64,000 nucleotides of DNA from Clavelina lepadiformis (Eukaryota > Chordata > Ascidiacea > Aplousobranchia > Clavelinidae): the NCBI RefSeq assembly GCF_947623445.1, contig NC_135241.1, positions 4,032,501 to 4,096,500 of the forward strand, given 5' to 3'. Position 1 is the first letter of the stretch. Each line of letters opens with the position of its first letter. Both the position numbers and the translations under genes were made by a program. The notes beneath the pieces are model-generated. The model made no database searches. It was not told the DNA's origin and saw only the letters and a program-made list of their open reading frames with translations. This document shows positions 35,601-47,704 of this stretch, in pieces.

Positions 35601-38600
35601 ACTATCTAAGTGTCATTTGTGGTTTCATGCTAAATTTTATATTAGAAATGCATTTTTCTTTATGTTAATATTTCAAAACATTTACATGAACTTTTATGCA
35701 ATATTTTTGAACAACATGGAATTCATCTTGCTTGTCGCTACAGCCAGAGAATGATGACTGTTAATAAAAGTGTTTATTTACATTTAGTGTTTATGAACGC
35801 TGATTATTATGAGTTTTCATTTGCAGCAATGATTAGTCGCATATCTCATTCGTTCAGCTTGTTGCGTAACAACGCATAATCCAAAATTAGTGTGTAGTAT
35901 TTCTTGTAAACAACAGGTTTTTGAGAAAAAGATGCTCAACTTGTAATGTCATGCTATAGTGTGAAATCTACTAGCACGACCACCTTCCTAATACAATTTG
36001 ACACACTTGTGAATAGTTGACAAACTGGGGTTCAAATGGTTAGGCAACCGGTTGTCAATAGTAACCTTACATGACAACAGCTATAAGATTAGGCCACGGT
36101 TTGTACTCCCTCACAGCTTATTTCTGAAACACTCTATAAAAGTGATATTAATAATATCTGTTAATTAAGTCAAACAGTCAGTGCATTTTCTGCAAAGGTG
36201 GGAAAAGCGCATGTACTTGTGTTAACACACATCTCAGCAAGGCACATGTGAGCTTTTAATTTAGCAAACTTTGGCCTTAACTATGAGTGAAGTAACAGTA
36301 GTCAAAAGTGACATTTCCAGCCGTGTTTTCAAGTGTTATAGAACGCTGTCACACTCTTCATACTGATTCTTTACATCTTTGACAAAATGCAATGTCACTG
36401 GATATTTGTAATATGTATAAATGGATCATTAATGACATTGTGACATCATAACTGAGTTTTCAGACTTGATTGTGTGATAATTCTTGATCACTTGAACTCA
36501 ATGAGTTCAAGTTTTGATGTGCTTGTGTTTATGAACATGAGTTTAAATTCAAGGAAAAGATGTTATCAATACACTCACAATTATGATGATGAGAAAAGCA
36601 TCAAGTGTATTTTAGGTAGCACAGGTGTGTTATTGATAAAAAAACATGAGCACAATAGATTAACTTTTTATGGACCCTTTGACTTTGTGTCAACATTCTC
36701 AATGCATAGACGAGTATAAACTATGGTAAAAATTAATGTAGTATGTTCAATGTATAACCTGCACTTAACTTTTTGTGGATAGAATTTATGACATAAGTAT
36801 GAGTGAACACAGATATATTTATGGTGTTTTCATTGGCATTACTGTGGTCTTCTGTTTCGGTCAAGTTTTTGTATTTTGTTTCATTCTGGATGTTTTGCAT
36901 TATAAGGTCCCTATATTCTAGTTTTTTTTATTTCGTAGTAAATTTGACATATTCTAATGTCCATATCTGAGATTATCCACTACTTTATTTATGCACCATG
37001 TTAAAACACTGGCATCTACAGTCAAACACATTTTTACTGTGAAGTGTGAAGTATATTTATTTGTTACATGTATGATTAAAGTTTTTATTTTAAGAGTAGT
37101 TACCTCATACTTCATAATGTTCCTTTCATTTATTGCTTATAGGAAATTTAGACATGACAATATCGTGGCCTACAGGGGAAAAGGGATTTATAATGACAGG
37201 TTGTTCCTTGCTATGGAATACATAAAGGTACCTCATGCCATAATGCTGACTTCGTTTACGTAAATGTTGTTTGACAATGTCTTAAAACAAGCTGAGCAAG
37301 CAGTACTGAGTTTAAAATGCAACATAAGTTATTTTGCAGGAAACACTTCTAGACTTCATCAATTTAAGTGTATCAGATGATAGTTGTGGACTGTCAGCTT
37401 TCTTAACATGGCACATTGGCTCACAAATTGCTAGTGGGTTAAACTTCCTTCACAGTCTTCGCTTTGTACACAAGGACTTGAAACCAGATAACATTTTGGT
37501 TTGTATCATTTTTATTTAAGTGGATGAACTTCTTTGTGCTCAAAAAAACTGCATGTTCATTATTTTCAATTTTTGATGGAATACAAGTTTATTGGTTGAT
37601 TCAAAATGCATTTTTTGTTGTTTGGTTAGTGAAAAAAAATATTTCATTCCATGTAAAATATACTAATGCATTAAGAAACATAATATATGTTTGTGTGTCT
37701 GTGTCACAATTGTTTTAGCTGGACACCAGCCCTTTACATCCAAGAGCAAAGCTGTGTGACTTTGGTTGTTCCCATCATGAGAGCAGTAATAAGGTAATAT
37801 TAATAGGCAAGATCACATGCAATGTTTTGTTGAAGTACAAAGTCTATCACAGGATTTTTCTAGCACAGTTCGCTGTGCTAATTTTCTGTTATTCTTTAAT
37901 TTTTCTAATTTAATCCTATATCAAAATTTTATTACCATAACTTCTAATTGCGTGATATAAAAGCTCCTTTAACACGTTTTCGTATAATTAAACTTTTAAT
38001 GTTGTTTGTGGAGGTGCGCTAAAAATACCCAAATTGGGTTTTTGACCGAATTTGTTTCAATATTCGGTTGGAAACCAAATATTACGAGAACTCTAAAAAC
38101 CTGGCTAAAAATTCTTTTATTGCAAGAAAACTATAACAGTGGATATGATCGCTGTTGCACATAATAGGGAATCTAAGTATATCATTTACAAACCTTTTTG
38201 TTGCAAGTTACAACTAAGCTTATTTTATTTCAACTCCTGTATTTCTTTAAAGTGAGGGGCAAGTCCAAAAACAAGTTGCTCTTTTATGAATGAACTCTAC
38301 TCACTGAATATTCTGGTAAATTAACTTTATATAATAGCAACACTTACTGTATATCACATATATCTGTTACAGCTAATTGCTACGATTGCTCTAACTGCCA
38401 ATAGGTGACAGCCTATAGCCCAACCAGCAGACCTACCGTACCGATTTGACGGGTAGCCTATGTGGTCCAAAGGACACCGTAACTTCACGGACGTAAATGA
38501 TTGGGCTACCAGATTTTTTATGTTTAGAACAATCATAGTTTATTCAATTACTATGCTTCACGTTGCAAATTTCTTCACATGACGCTTAACTAAACATAGG

Positions 38601-41600
38601 CTAAACTCCTATGACCTACACTGCTGGCTTCAGTTGACTACCTCGCAAGGAAAGCAACAGCAGCAGCTTGTAGCAACCACAAATTATTTTTCAAAAATGT
38701 TTTACCAGAATGTTCAGTTAATGGTATTCTTGCATATGAGATCAACTTGCCCCTCACTTTAAATCAGGGGTTCCCAACCTTTTTATGTTCTCGTACCACT
38801 TAGCCACCACGGATTGTCAACATGTACCACTATTTGCAAAAATGTAATATATATATATATATATAATATACAAAAATGTAATGCTGTTCAGGATTCAGCC
38901 ACTACAAGTCGGAAAACCAACATCAGAATAAACGCAATTCTGCAATTGCACAGACCACATTGCACACGTAATAGTTTCGTCACAGACACCATTCACATTG
39001 CACACATAATAGTTTCAAAAGTAGCTTACTGAGTGCAGAGAATTTAGTACGGAAAGAAATAAAAGTGTTGATCGCATATTTTAGCAACTCAAAATTAAAT
39101 TGTTATACTACTATATATCGCATGCAACGGAGAGCTGCTCGCGTACCACCTGAAAAGCTCCCGCGCACCACTAGTGGTACGCGTACCACCGGTTGGGAAC
39201 CCCTGCTTTAAATATATAAGCCGCATTGGGCACTGTTTCATTCATTTTGTCTATACGAATTATTACTTGCAATACTAGATTACAGGATTCAGCCGAAAAA
39301 ATTCGCTTACTTTTCCAATAATTTGATTTCTGTCTAAATTTAAAAGCACGATTTGGGATACCCTGACTTATTTGTATTGAATTTATTTGTTTTTGTTTTA
39401 ACTTCAGTTTAAACTTACATAGTTAGTAATAACAATTATAGATAAAGTACAAATGATTGTAATAGACTTTATATAAAAAATATTTGGCAGGGTCATATTC
39501 GATATCGTTCGCCAGAGGATGCCAAGTCAATCAATGAATTGATGAAAGGTGATGTTTTCTGTTTTGGTTTGGTTGTACTTCATACTCGAACTGGAAAACG
39601 CCCTTGGGACGGAGATTCTACCAATAAATTGGAAGGTATGGAGCATAATTAGATGTACGGTGCAAAGTGAGCTTACCTGCTATTGTATCATAATATTTGT
39701 TTTCAGACTGAAGAAATTCTTTGCACGACTTTACTTAGTGATGACTCTCAGTCCCTTGAGTCCTGATTACTGAGCTAGCAATTGTGCAAGTTCCAAATGA
39801 TACCCGCATTTTTTATCATTTTTTTTCATTTTAAATTTGTTATTGTCCAAATCTGGAACTGTTCATCAGGACTACGGAAGTAACAAGTTTCATTTTAATG
39901 CTTTGCCTGAGGGTGTTGCAATTGTGGCGCTACTAGGTATTGAACACGGGCCACTTCATTGCAACCCCACCGCTCTAACCACTTGGCAACCGAGCCATCT
40001 TTAACTCATTTCCAACTTGGAAAGGTAAAGTGTGGTGACTCGAGAAGAAGAAGAAGAATTGAAATAAATTTAACTTACGTCTCATTACCTCAAAACTTCA
40101 GTTAACTTAAAGTGTTCGAGAGAACAAACAGCATTTGTTATTGTAAATTAGTCAAAATTTGATCATCATATCATAACTGTTGTGCCTATGAATAAGTTTG
40201 GTGTTTAATTGGTGCAACGGTAAAAATCACAAAAAAGTGCTCACCACTGTTTGTTTTAAGTGTATTCAATATAGATTTGATTCAAGTCAAGGTTGTTTCT
40301 TGCAGAGTTATGCTAAAGTCACACTATACAATTTTAAATTTAGCACAGTTAGCAGTATCTTACTGTGAAGATGTATGAGGTCAAGAAGTATCTGACTTTT
40401 GGACGTACAAATCACATTACTATAAATTTCACAACTTTTATTAATCTTCTTCAAAATGATGATCCTTGCAAGAGTACACACTCTTCTAAGCGCTTTTTCC
40501 CTTTTGAAAACACCTCTCAAAGGCATCTTGTGGAATGTTCATAAAGTCTGCCATTGATTTTACTATAATGCTTTCTTATGTCTGAAATTGTGTCCCTATT
40601 AGCGTGGTTTTGAATTTAGAAGCAGCCAGAAGCAACACGGTGTTAAATTAGGAGAAAAAGCTGCATTGTTTTGCGCAAAAAATTTTTTCGATAACATGGG
40701 TGGGATCAGCAGGGGCATTGTCACTGTGTAGCTGTTAGTTCTTCCCTGTTGGCACATTATCTCGAAAGCAATGTAAAACTTCCGAGTGATTCTCTTTGTT
40801 GATTAATTGTTAGGCCTTTTGATGTGAATTCGCGATGCATTATGCCACGGAAATAAAAGAAACAGGTCAGCATCACTTTCACCTGGTTGCAAATACGTAT
40901 TACGTTTTTAGCCTTGGTGATTCCAGATGGTTCCACTCTGAAGAATGAAACTTTGTTTCTGAATATTAACTATTAACTAAGGCCTCATCACCAGTTAGAA
41001 CAGCCTTCTCAAATTCTGGGTCATTGTTTGCACCATTCAGCACGTTCTTTGCGATTTCCACACAGAGTTTCTTCAGTTGCTCGCTCCATCAGCAGCTTAG
41101 GAATGAATTTTGTGACTCAACCCACATGCATAAATCTTCAGTTAAAATGGATAAAGATTCTTTTTCCCACTTCTTAAACAATTTCCCTGCCAGCTAGACA
41201 GCCTTCATTCATCACAACTTGGCGCACCTCCTTGTTTCAACTTGTGTATGGCCTGCCAGAATGTATCTCACTTCCCGCAGACAATCGGTCGTTTTAAAAT
41301 TGTTTATAACAACCCTTCATAGAAGTTGGGCCTATGCCTCTTCTTCAACAGCTTGTTGAATATTTTGAATTGTTTCAGTTGGGTTATTTTCAAGCTTTTC
41401 AGAAAGTTTAATACAACATCTTTCTTCCAGGTGTTCTGTCATTTTCCTTCTGAGTAGAAAATGATAAGAATGCACTATAAGACTCTGAGTTCAGAAAACT
41501 GACTTAATTTAAATCAAGTCATTTGAGAATGACACTCATCTCACTCACTCAAGAATGTGACTATTGAATGTTAATAATTCAAAGTAATGTAATGGGTTTC

Positions 41601-44600
41601 TTCAGCTTTCGGTTAATGAGATCTAGCTGATATGTACTAGCACCTGTACATGAGTGAAAATTCATATAAACCATTCATATAAATATATGTATAAACCAGA
41701 TTCTGAATTTGTGTATACTGTGTAAGTGTATAATACATATGGACAAAAGAAATAAAATGAATATATTGATAATAGTATACATTATTATGTTAGATGTTGA
41801 TAGATGTCTTCTTGTGTAACTGTTTACCATAAAGTGACCTAAATTTGTCAACTTGTAATTCAGGTCCATGCACATTTTTGATCATCATTCATCATATATG
41901 TCATATATGTTTTTGTAATTTTAGTTCCGAAGAATTATTTATACAACTTCGTTAATACACTGCCATGTACTGCATGTGTGAATTCTTGTCATCCTTTTTC
42001 ACATAATGCATAGTGCAGTATAGATTGCCACTTTGAACACATCACTCTAAGTACATGCTCATAATATTGCTTCACAAATAAGTTTAACTTCGAAACTTAC
42101 AAAGTTTATTATTTTACATTACATTGACCATTTTGTGGGATTTAGATGCACTATTAATATCTTATGGACTATGTAGGTCGCTTGCACGAAGTGGTTCAAC
42201 AAGGATCAAAGGAATGGCATATCGGTGACATCAAGGTATCCGATGATATTATTGGTGGAGATCTAGGCAAATTGATTCGCCAATGCTGCCTGGAAGCTAA
42301 TGAGCGTCCTACTTTCACCGAACTAATTGGAGAATTTTTTGACAAAGAAAATCCATTCAAATTAAAGGAGACAAAGGGAGAGTTTTTCTCCTGTGGATTT
42401 TTGACAAATACTAACATATTTGTTGCAGATTCCGCTGTCGTAGAGGTAAATTTATTCCAGTTGTGTGCCACATGAGTTGTCATCTTTGCTCTCATAATTA
42501 ATGGTGCTAACATCTCTGCTTTTTAAATAATAGGACAATACAAATATTATTTCCTTGCCTACTTATCAAAAAGAAGACCTTTTGTGTGAAGTGCAAGTTA
42601 AAGCTGAGAGTAAGATGTAAGAGCCAGGTTTACTAGTATCAAGTTATGTTGTTTAATATTTACAAAAATTTTTTATTCTAAATTTTAGCGCTTAAATCTG
42701 TAAATGTCGTATCATGATTGTTTAATAAATTCATTCCACTATTGTGATATGTTAGTACTGCTATTGCATGATACATCTTATTACATTGTTATAGAAATTA
42801 TGCTCCCAATTAAGTACGCACCCATTTAAGTTCACCATTAAGATAAATAAATAAGCAAAATTTTGTCACAAAATCTAGATTTAATAATTAATTTTTGGAC
42901 ATTTTAATATTTTTCGACATTTTTGTATAACTTTGAAAATTTATTTTGTTATAGCAGTGTTTGAATTACTCCAGCGTTAATGTATGGAGGTTTTCAAGTT
43001 TTGTTATTAGCTTCAGTTATCAGTTACAGTTAGCAAAAATTATACCACAACATATACAGTATGTTTAGTTATGTGTCTTGAGAATTAACAAGTATTTTAC
43101 TTTTATATTCTACTTTTTATAATATTTAAATTCTTTTTAATCTTTCATAGACCTGTGGAGATGCAGGAACAAAAGTTGTATTTTGAAAGAAATAGAAATT
43201 ACAAGAAAATGGCCAAAGAACGTGTCATCGACAATAATCCAATTATAGCTCTTAAAAACATTGTCACTGACAGAGCGGGTGATGAAGAAAAGCAGAGGAT
43301 TACTTTAAGGTTCGTTAATGGTGATGCTGTTCTGTATCTCTCATTTTTGAAAAATCGTTAAATTTAACATTTACATTTTGTGTTCTTGCTAACTTATTTG
43401 CATGGGTATTTGAAAGAAAGTGTATAATACTGGATGGCATTTAAGACGCAGCCCCATTTCTCCATTTTCATGAAAAAGGCCAATATATTTAAGCAGACAT
43501 TGCTGAATTCTTTTTGAATCAAAAAAGTCTTGTGTGCAGCAAGAAACATTATTACTGGAGTTTAGCTAAAGTGTAAAAACATTGGTGCGGATACTAGAAT
43601 GCCAGAACATATAGAGTTTAGGGTAAAAATGTGTTTTATATGCTACCCAGTCCAACAGTTGTTATTCACTCATAAAATATTACCATAGTTTTAGTAGCCT
43701 TTATCCTTCTTTATTTAAAAAAAAGCATTTTTTAAGTTTGCATGAAATTTGAAACATGAAATTATTTTACTTAGCTTTATACAATCCGATTATTGCCATC
43801 ATCGGGCTATGAGAGATGTTTGGAAAAGTTTTGATGAAAGTCAGAAAAATAAAATTCTTTCATGTAAAAGTGACGTTCATGAACTGTACAGCACATCGTT
43901 CGGTCTTCACGTTGCTGTACTAACTAACGAAGGAAATGGAAAAAGGAAATTTATCTTTACTCAACGCTCCAACAGAAAAGGCATATTACTTGAATTTACT
44001 TGGTGTTAATGCTGGCGTGCTAATTTCGAAATTTAATATTTTTAATTGGTTGACGTTGTACCAACAATGTAATTTTTACCAATTGCATAATTGTTGCATG
44101 CAAACAATCGCAGATAAAACAAACACACACTCACTGATTTTTGAGGTAATATTTGCGTTTGTTCATAAAAACATTTAGTTACAGTGGAAATCAGAGAAAT
44201 GTTTCCAGTAGTCTAAATTAAAAGTAAGTAATTTCTGAGGCCAGTTTTGCCATGGATGGAATTTGATCAATTGTTATCATTTAATATTCTTAATACTCTC
44301 ACATTATTTCATGTCATTTTTTATCATCATTTCATTTCATTACATTATGGAAATACTCAATGAAAAAAAAATGAAGACGGCAATGTACCAATTTTTATTT
44401 TTGTGTACTGAAAAATTCCTGTGTTGTTAAATCTACTGCTATAACCAAACCAGCCTTGATTAAGTAATAAAATTGTTTGTCAAACAGGTCTTGCTAGTCC
44501 AGGCGCTTTTACTTGTGGAGCTGTAGAAAGCTGTTCTGTGAAAGACTATGACAAAGATCATTCTGGAACAGCATTGATAAAAAATGGCATTGCTCAGGTT

Positions 44601-45517
44601 TCTCTCCTTAGAACTGCTGCACGTGGACTGCATGAGGTAATATGAAAAAAAACGGCCCATTAATGTTTCTGTTTTGATTTATTATTAGCATTTAGTATAA
44701 TTTTTCATTTGCTTATCTTGTAGGAACTTGGTTTAAAGCTGGTAGAAAGTGACTATTTGGCAATTCATCTTAATACCGTATACCTCAAGTTTGACAACCA
44801 TGAATGGGGAATGTGTGGCTTTGTTGATCTTACAAGTGACCAGGTTTAATTACTTGATGTAATATTTTATTTATGTGCCGTGTTTAAATGGAGCATTTGA
44901 CTAGAAACAACGTTACATATACTTTGTTTTTCTCAAATATAATGTTTATCAGTTTACTTCACTTCTTTCGAAGTTAATATTTTGGCTGCCACTATTTCAC
45001 CGGAAATAATCGTGCGTTCGAAGCTATTTTTCACGCTTCTTGTTAACCCAACTTAAATTTTGTAACATAGTAACCTAAACTTAATCTAAATCTAACTCCA
45101 ATAAAATTTCAAATAGCGAAAATCAACTCTTTTCATACCCATTTTCCGAACCTAACTTGCATGTCTTTAACAACAGGCTGCGTGACCTACATACGGTGAA
45201 ATAGTCACTTCGTAATTTTTTATGTTAACACCGTTGAAAACTGTGAACAATTTCTTATGTTATTGATTTTGCAGGTCTGCGCAGAAAACCGGTACAGTTT
45301 TGAAAACCTGAATGCTGCTTTCACTAGTGGTCCAAAGGATCGCTTTGAACATGCTTGTATTTATGGTGTGGATTTTGATCTAGCTACGATGGTTTCTTGG
45401 ATAAGAACCCATCATTTGGAAATGGCAAGTTCAGCAAAAATAGCAGTTGTCAAAGTCCTTCAAGCATATTTTGATACTTCAAAAGTCACCAAAGAGTTTG
45501 ACAAATATATGAAATGA
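32649..45517 (+). CDS. Protein kinase - Nudix-like fusion protein
   Basis: Thirteen coding exons sum to 2043 nt (680 residues): 32649-32811, 32929-33115, 37143-37227, 37340-37498, 37719-37793, 39491-39635, 42177-42445, 42534-42616, 43151-43309, 43775-43980, 44488-44636, 44724-44843, 45275-45517. Phases agree; the intron after 43980 starts GC, the others GT. Residues 1-54 look helical. Residues about 70-325 form a kinase with all key parts: glycine loop G74-S-G-S-F-G79, Lys95 (AAVK), His189-Lys-Asp191 with Asn196, Asp212-Phe-Gly214, Ser-Pro-Glu232, Asp244 and Arg315 (ERPTF), of TKL/RIPK-like type. Residues about 480-610 look like a Nudix fold: LHVAVLTNEG, FIFTQRS, SPGAFTCGAVE and R556-GLHEELGL. 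No named orthologue is known to me; the biochemical activity of the second domain is inference. Confidence 0.82.
33517..33819. mobile_element. hAT-type MITE in intron 2 of the kinase-Nudix gene
   Basis: Ends CAGGGGTGTTCAAAT (left) and CGGGGGTGTTCAAAT (read from the right) with a perfect 8-bp duplication GTATATAG (33509-33516 and 33820-33827). A GATCCGGATCCGGATC run lies near the right end. No coding sequence. Confidence 0.9.
33828..37142. other. Remainder of kinase-Nudix intron 2
   Basis: About 3.3 kb of AT-rich intron with no recognised exon. Short related motifs of the type GCTCTTTTTTA with GAGTGCGCTC recur at about 34710-34765 and 35240-35350 and may be the remains of an inverted-repeat element. 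Nothing else was recognised. Confidence 0.4.
38251..38758. mobile_element. TTAA-type (piggyBac-like) MITE, copy 1
   Basis: Identical 14-bp inverted ends AGTGAGGGGCAAGT are flanked by TTAA (38247-38250 and 38759-38762), the hallmark of piggyBac transposition. It is 508 bp with no transposase. A second, interrupted copy lies at 58395-59670. It is in the intron before exon 39491 of the kinase-Nudix gene. Confidence 0.88.
38765..39205. mobile_element. hAT-type MITE inserted at the end of another MITE
   Basis: Ends CAGGGGTTCCCAACC (left) and CAGGGGTTCCCAACCGGTGG (read from the right), with a perfect 8-bp duplication CTTTAAAT (38757-38764 and 39206-39213). The duplicated target includes the right TTAA of the adjacent TTAA-type MITE, so this insertion is the younger of the two. 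A short TA run sits inside. Confidence 0.93.
39924..39997 (-). repeat. tRNA-derived SINE head
   Basis: Minus strand: GGCTCGGTTGCCAAGTGGTT with GAGCGGTG gives a tRNA-like A-box arm. GTGTTCAATACC is a degenerate B-box and the segment ends GCGCCA. The overall 74-base length is tRNA-like, but acceptor-stem pairing is lost and the T-loop is mutated. It lies in a kinase-Nudix intron, with a short GAAGAAGAAG run about 60 bases to the right. Confidence 0.6.
40380..41300 (-). pseudogene. mariner-like transposase relic
   Basis: Read on the minus strand it shows eroded mariner landmarks in order: a KFIPKLL-type linker near 41100, HCDNAPADPTHV near 40710 (the DNAPAH-type catalytic Asp block), and near the C-terminus the FQDCFQQWKKRWEKC-like FERCFQKGKKRLEECV at about 40450-40500. 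Several stops and frame breaks are present. Terminal inverted repeats were not located. It sits in the intron between exons 39491-39635 and 42177-42445 of the kinase-Nudix gene. Confidence 0.6.
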
Positions 45518-45937
45518 TATACTAATACAATGAAAGCTCCTCAATTGAACTTTTCTTGTTGATTGTGGGCGGCCGTTGAAGCCAAATCACTTCTTTGCCT
45601 TGATGTTTTACTTTATATTGTACATTTTTCCATTGTTTACCACCCCTTATAAACTCTTAATTACGTTTGTTACAATTATTCATGACGAGTACATTCACTA
45701 ATTCACATGTGGTTTTTATCTCTTACTAATGTTTTCTTTTATTTACTACAGTAATTAGTTTTATTTTGCTGCAGTAAATTTTATTAGCGTTCTGTTCAAA
45801 CTTAGTTACGTCATTAAGTACTTTGTGATTGCTTTGAACCATGTAGAATTTAGTTCTATTACGCCGCAATTGCCTTTGTTGATTTCAATCAGATCTTTAC
45901 CCAGCAATTTTGAACTAATTTTTGCCATCTCTTAGTG
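45518..45937. other. 3' flank of the kinase-Nudix gene
   Basis: AT-rich sequence after the TGA stop, probably containing the 3' UTR. No AATAAA was found close to the stop, and nothing else was recognised before the MITE at 45938. Confidence 0.4.
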
Positions 45938-46272
45938 CAGGGCTTCTCAAAGTTTTTGGGTCTGCGACCCCATTTTAGGAAAGGAATTTCTATGCGACCC
46001 CTTGAGAGGTAGCCTACACGTTAATGTTGTTAAAAACAATAAACGTCCAATTACAAATCTCAAGTGGTATTTTTGTCTCTGGCAAAATCATACAAGTGCA
46101 CACAATCCACCGAAGTACAGTAGCCTGCAGTAATAAAAGAATCTCGTAATGGAAACAGTAAAGCGAATAAAAAATAATCAAAAAACAATTCAATTTATAA
46201 AAATTAAATTTGCTTCGCGACCCCAAAATTACATATAAATTTGTTTCGCGACCCACAGTTTGAGAAACTCTG
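45938..46272. mobile_element. hAT-type MITE with GCGACCCC motifs
   Basis: Ends CAGGGCTTCTCAAAGTTTTT at the left and CAGAGTTTCTCAAACTGTGG read from the right, each followed by GGG and GCGACCCC-type repeats. The flanks TCTTAGTG and CCTTAGTA form an imperfect 8-bp duplication. No coding sequence. It lies about 420 bases downstream of the kinase-Nudix stop. Confidence 0.82.
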
Positions 46273-46380
46273 CCTTAGTACTGTACACCTGAAGAAGCAA
46301 GCTTATGCTAGCGAAAGCTCGTGTAGTAGGATAAAAAATAAAGTTAAACTCAGAGTGCCAACTTATATCTTGTTTTTTGT

Positions 46381-46437
46381 TTTACTATATACTGGGTTTA
46401 CACTATACTATATACTGGGTTTACTATATACTGGGTT
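46381..46437. repeat. Short tandem repeat, ACTATATACTGGGTTT unit
   Basis: Three copies of ACTATATACTGGGTT in a row with small spacer differences. No function apparent. Confidence 0.8.
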
Positions 46438-47696
46438 CAGTCACCATCAGTCCAGAAACCTCCGTTTTGTTATTGTGAAGAAATCTTAACGCGTAATGTA
46501 CAAGATTAAGAACTGACAAATTCTGAAATGTACATTCTACTCTTCATTACACTTAAAATATAAACGTTCTGGAATAAAGTTCACATTCGACCGAAGAGTT
46601 TTCAAATATTACAAGACGATACAATGGTCTGGAAGACCTTTATGACTCTGCATTTTGCAACAAATAATCGTTATTGACCTTAATCTAAAATCTAAATGGT
46701 TATTTTGCTGATTAACTGATGTGTTTTTTTTGGAAGAACAATAGATTTAAATGTCGGCCTCTGCTAAATTTTTCTTTGCATAAAAATTCTAAATATTTTC
46801 ATAATAAACTGATTGATTTATATGGCAATGATAATCTCGGCTTTGGCTGATTTTGCATGACCGATAAGTCGACTTCGATCAAAAGCGGAACACCGAGATG
46901 TAACTTTTCTTGGACTAGTGACCATTAGAAATAAGGATTTCAATTAACGAAGCACAAAACACTGAAATAAATATGTACATGCTATATTGGAATACGTTTT
47001 TATCGTAGGTTTACTTCATTGTAAAAAAATCGCATTCCTAGCAGATCATAAACACATTGCAGTAAATGCAGGCAAAAACTTTGATAATATTTCAGGGATA
47101 AATATGTCGCGAAACATTCATGTCGTGTGCGCGTTGATTAATACAAAAAGTTTGCTTTTATCTTTGTTGTAGCGGATATAGAATGCATACCTTACATGGC
47201 ATTGACAAAAAACAATTAACAGTGCGTTTGGCAAGTTTTGGTGGCAATTTGATGGTCTTACACGAGCAATCAAGCGATAACTGACAATTATAGCATACAC
47301 ACTGCACATTGTCCTTTTCTTAGGAAGCTTTCAGTAACGGCAGCTTTAAACACACTAAGGACAGCAATACTGGACAAAATTCCCAGGTATTTGACGCAAC
47401 AACAAGGCTGATGTAGGTATGGATCGTGAGTACAACTGTGAGTACAACTACAACATCGAGCTTAATAAGCAATGATATAATAATTAATCCATGATAAGAA
47501 AAGTAGATGATGAAAAGATAGCTTGCGCTAGCCAAGTTGCTACTGGGATTCTTCGATGGCCTTACGTAAGGCGTTAAGTTCATTGACATGAACTTGCGTT
47601 GTTCGTTTCCCCACGCTCTTCTTGCAAAGATTGTTTTTTTTAACAGCAGTAACACTTACTTGGGTGTTAAAGCGTTCGTGTTCGTAAACTACTGCA
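46438..47696. other. Intergenic, nothing recognised
   Basis: AT-rich DNA with only short, unconvincing reading frames. Confidence 0.4.
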
Positions 47697-47704
47697 TTCC
47701 TGTG

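Noticed and set aside
39924..39997. Functional tRNA gene on the minus strand
   Set aside because: Length is right, but the acceptor stem does not pair and the T-loop is changed; better explained as a SINE head.
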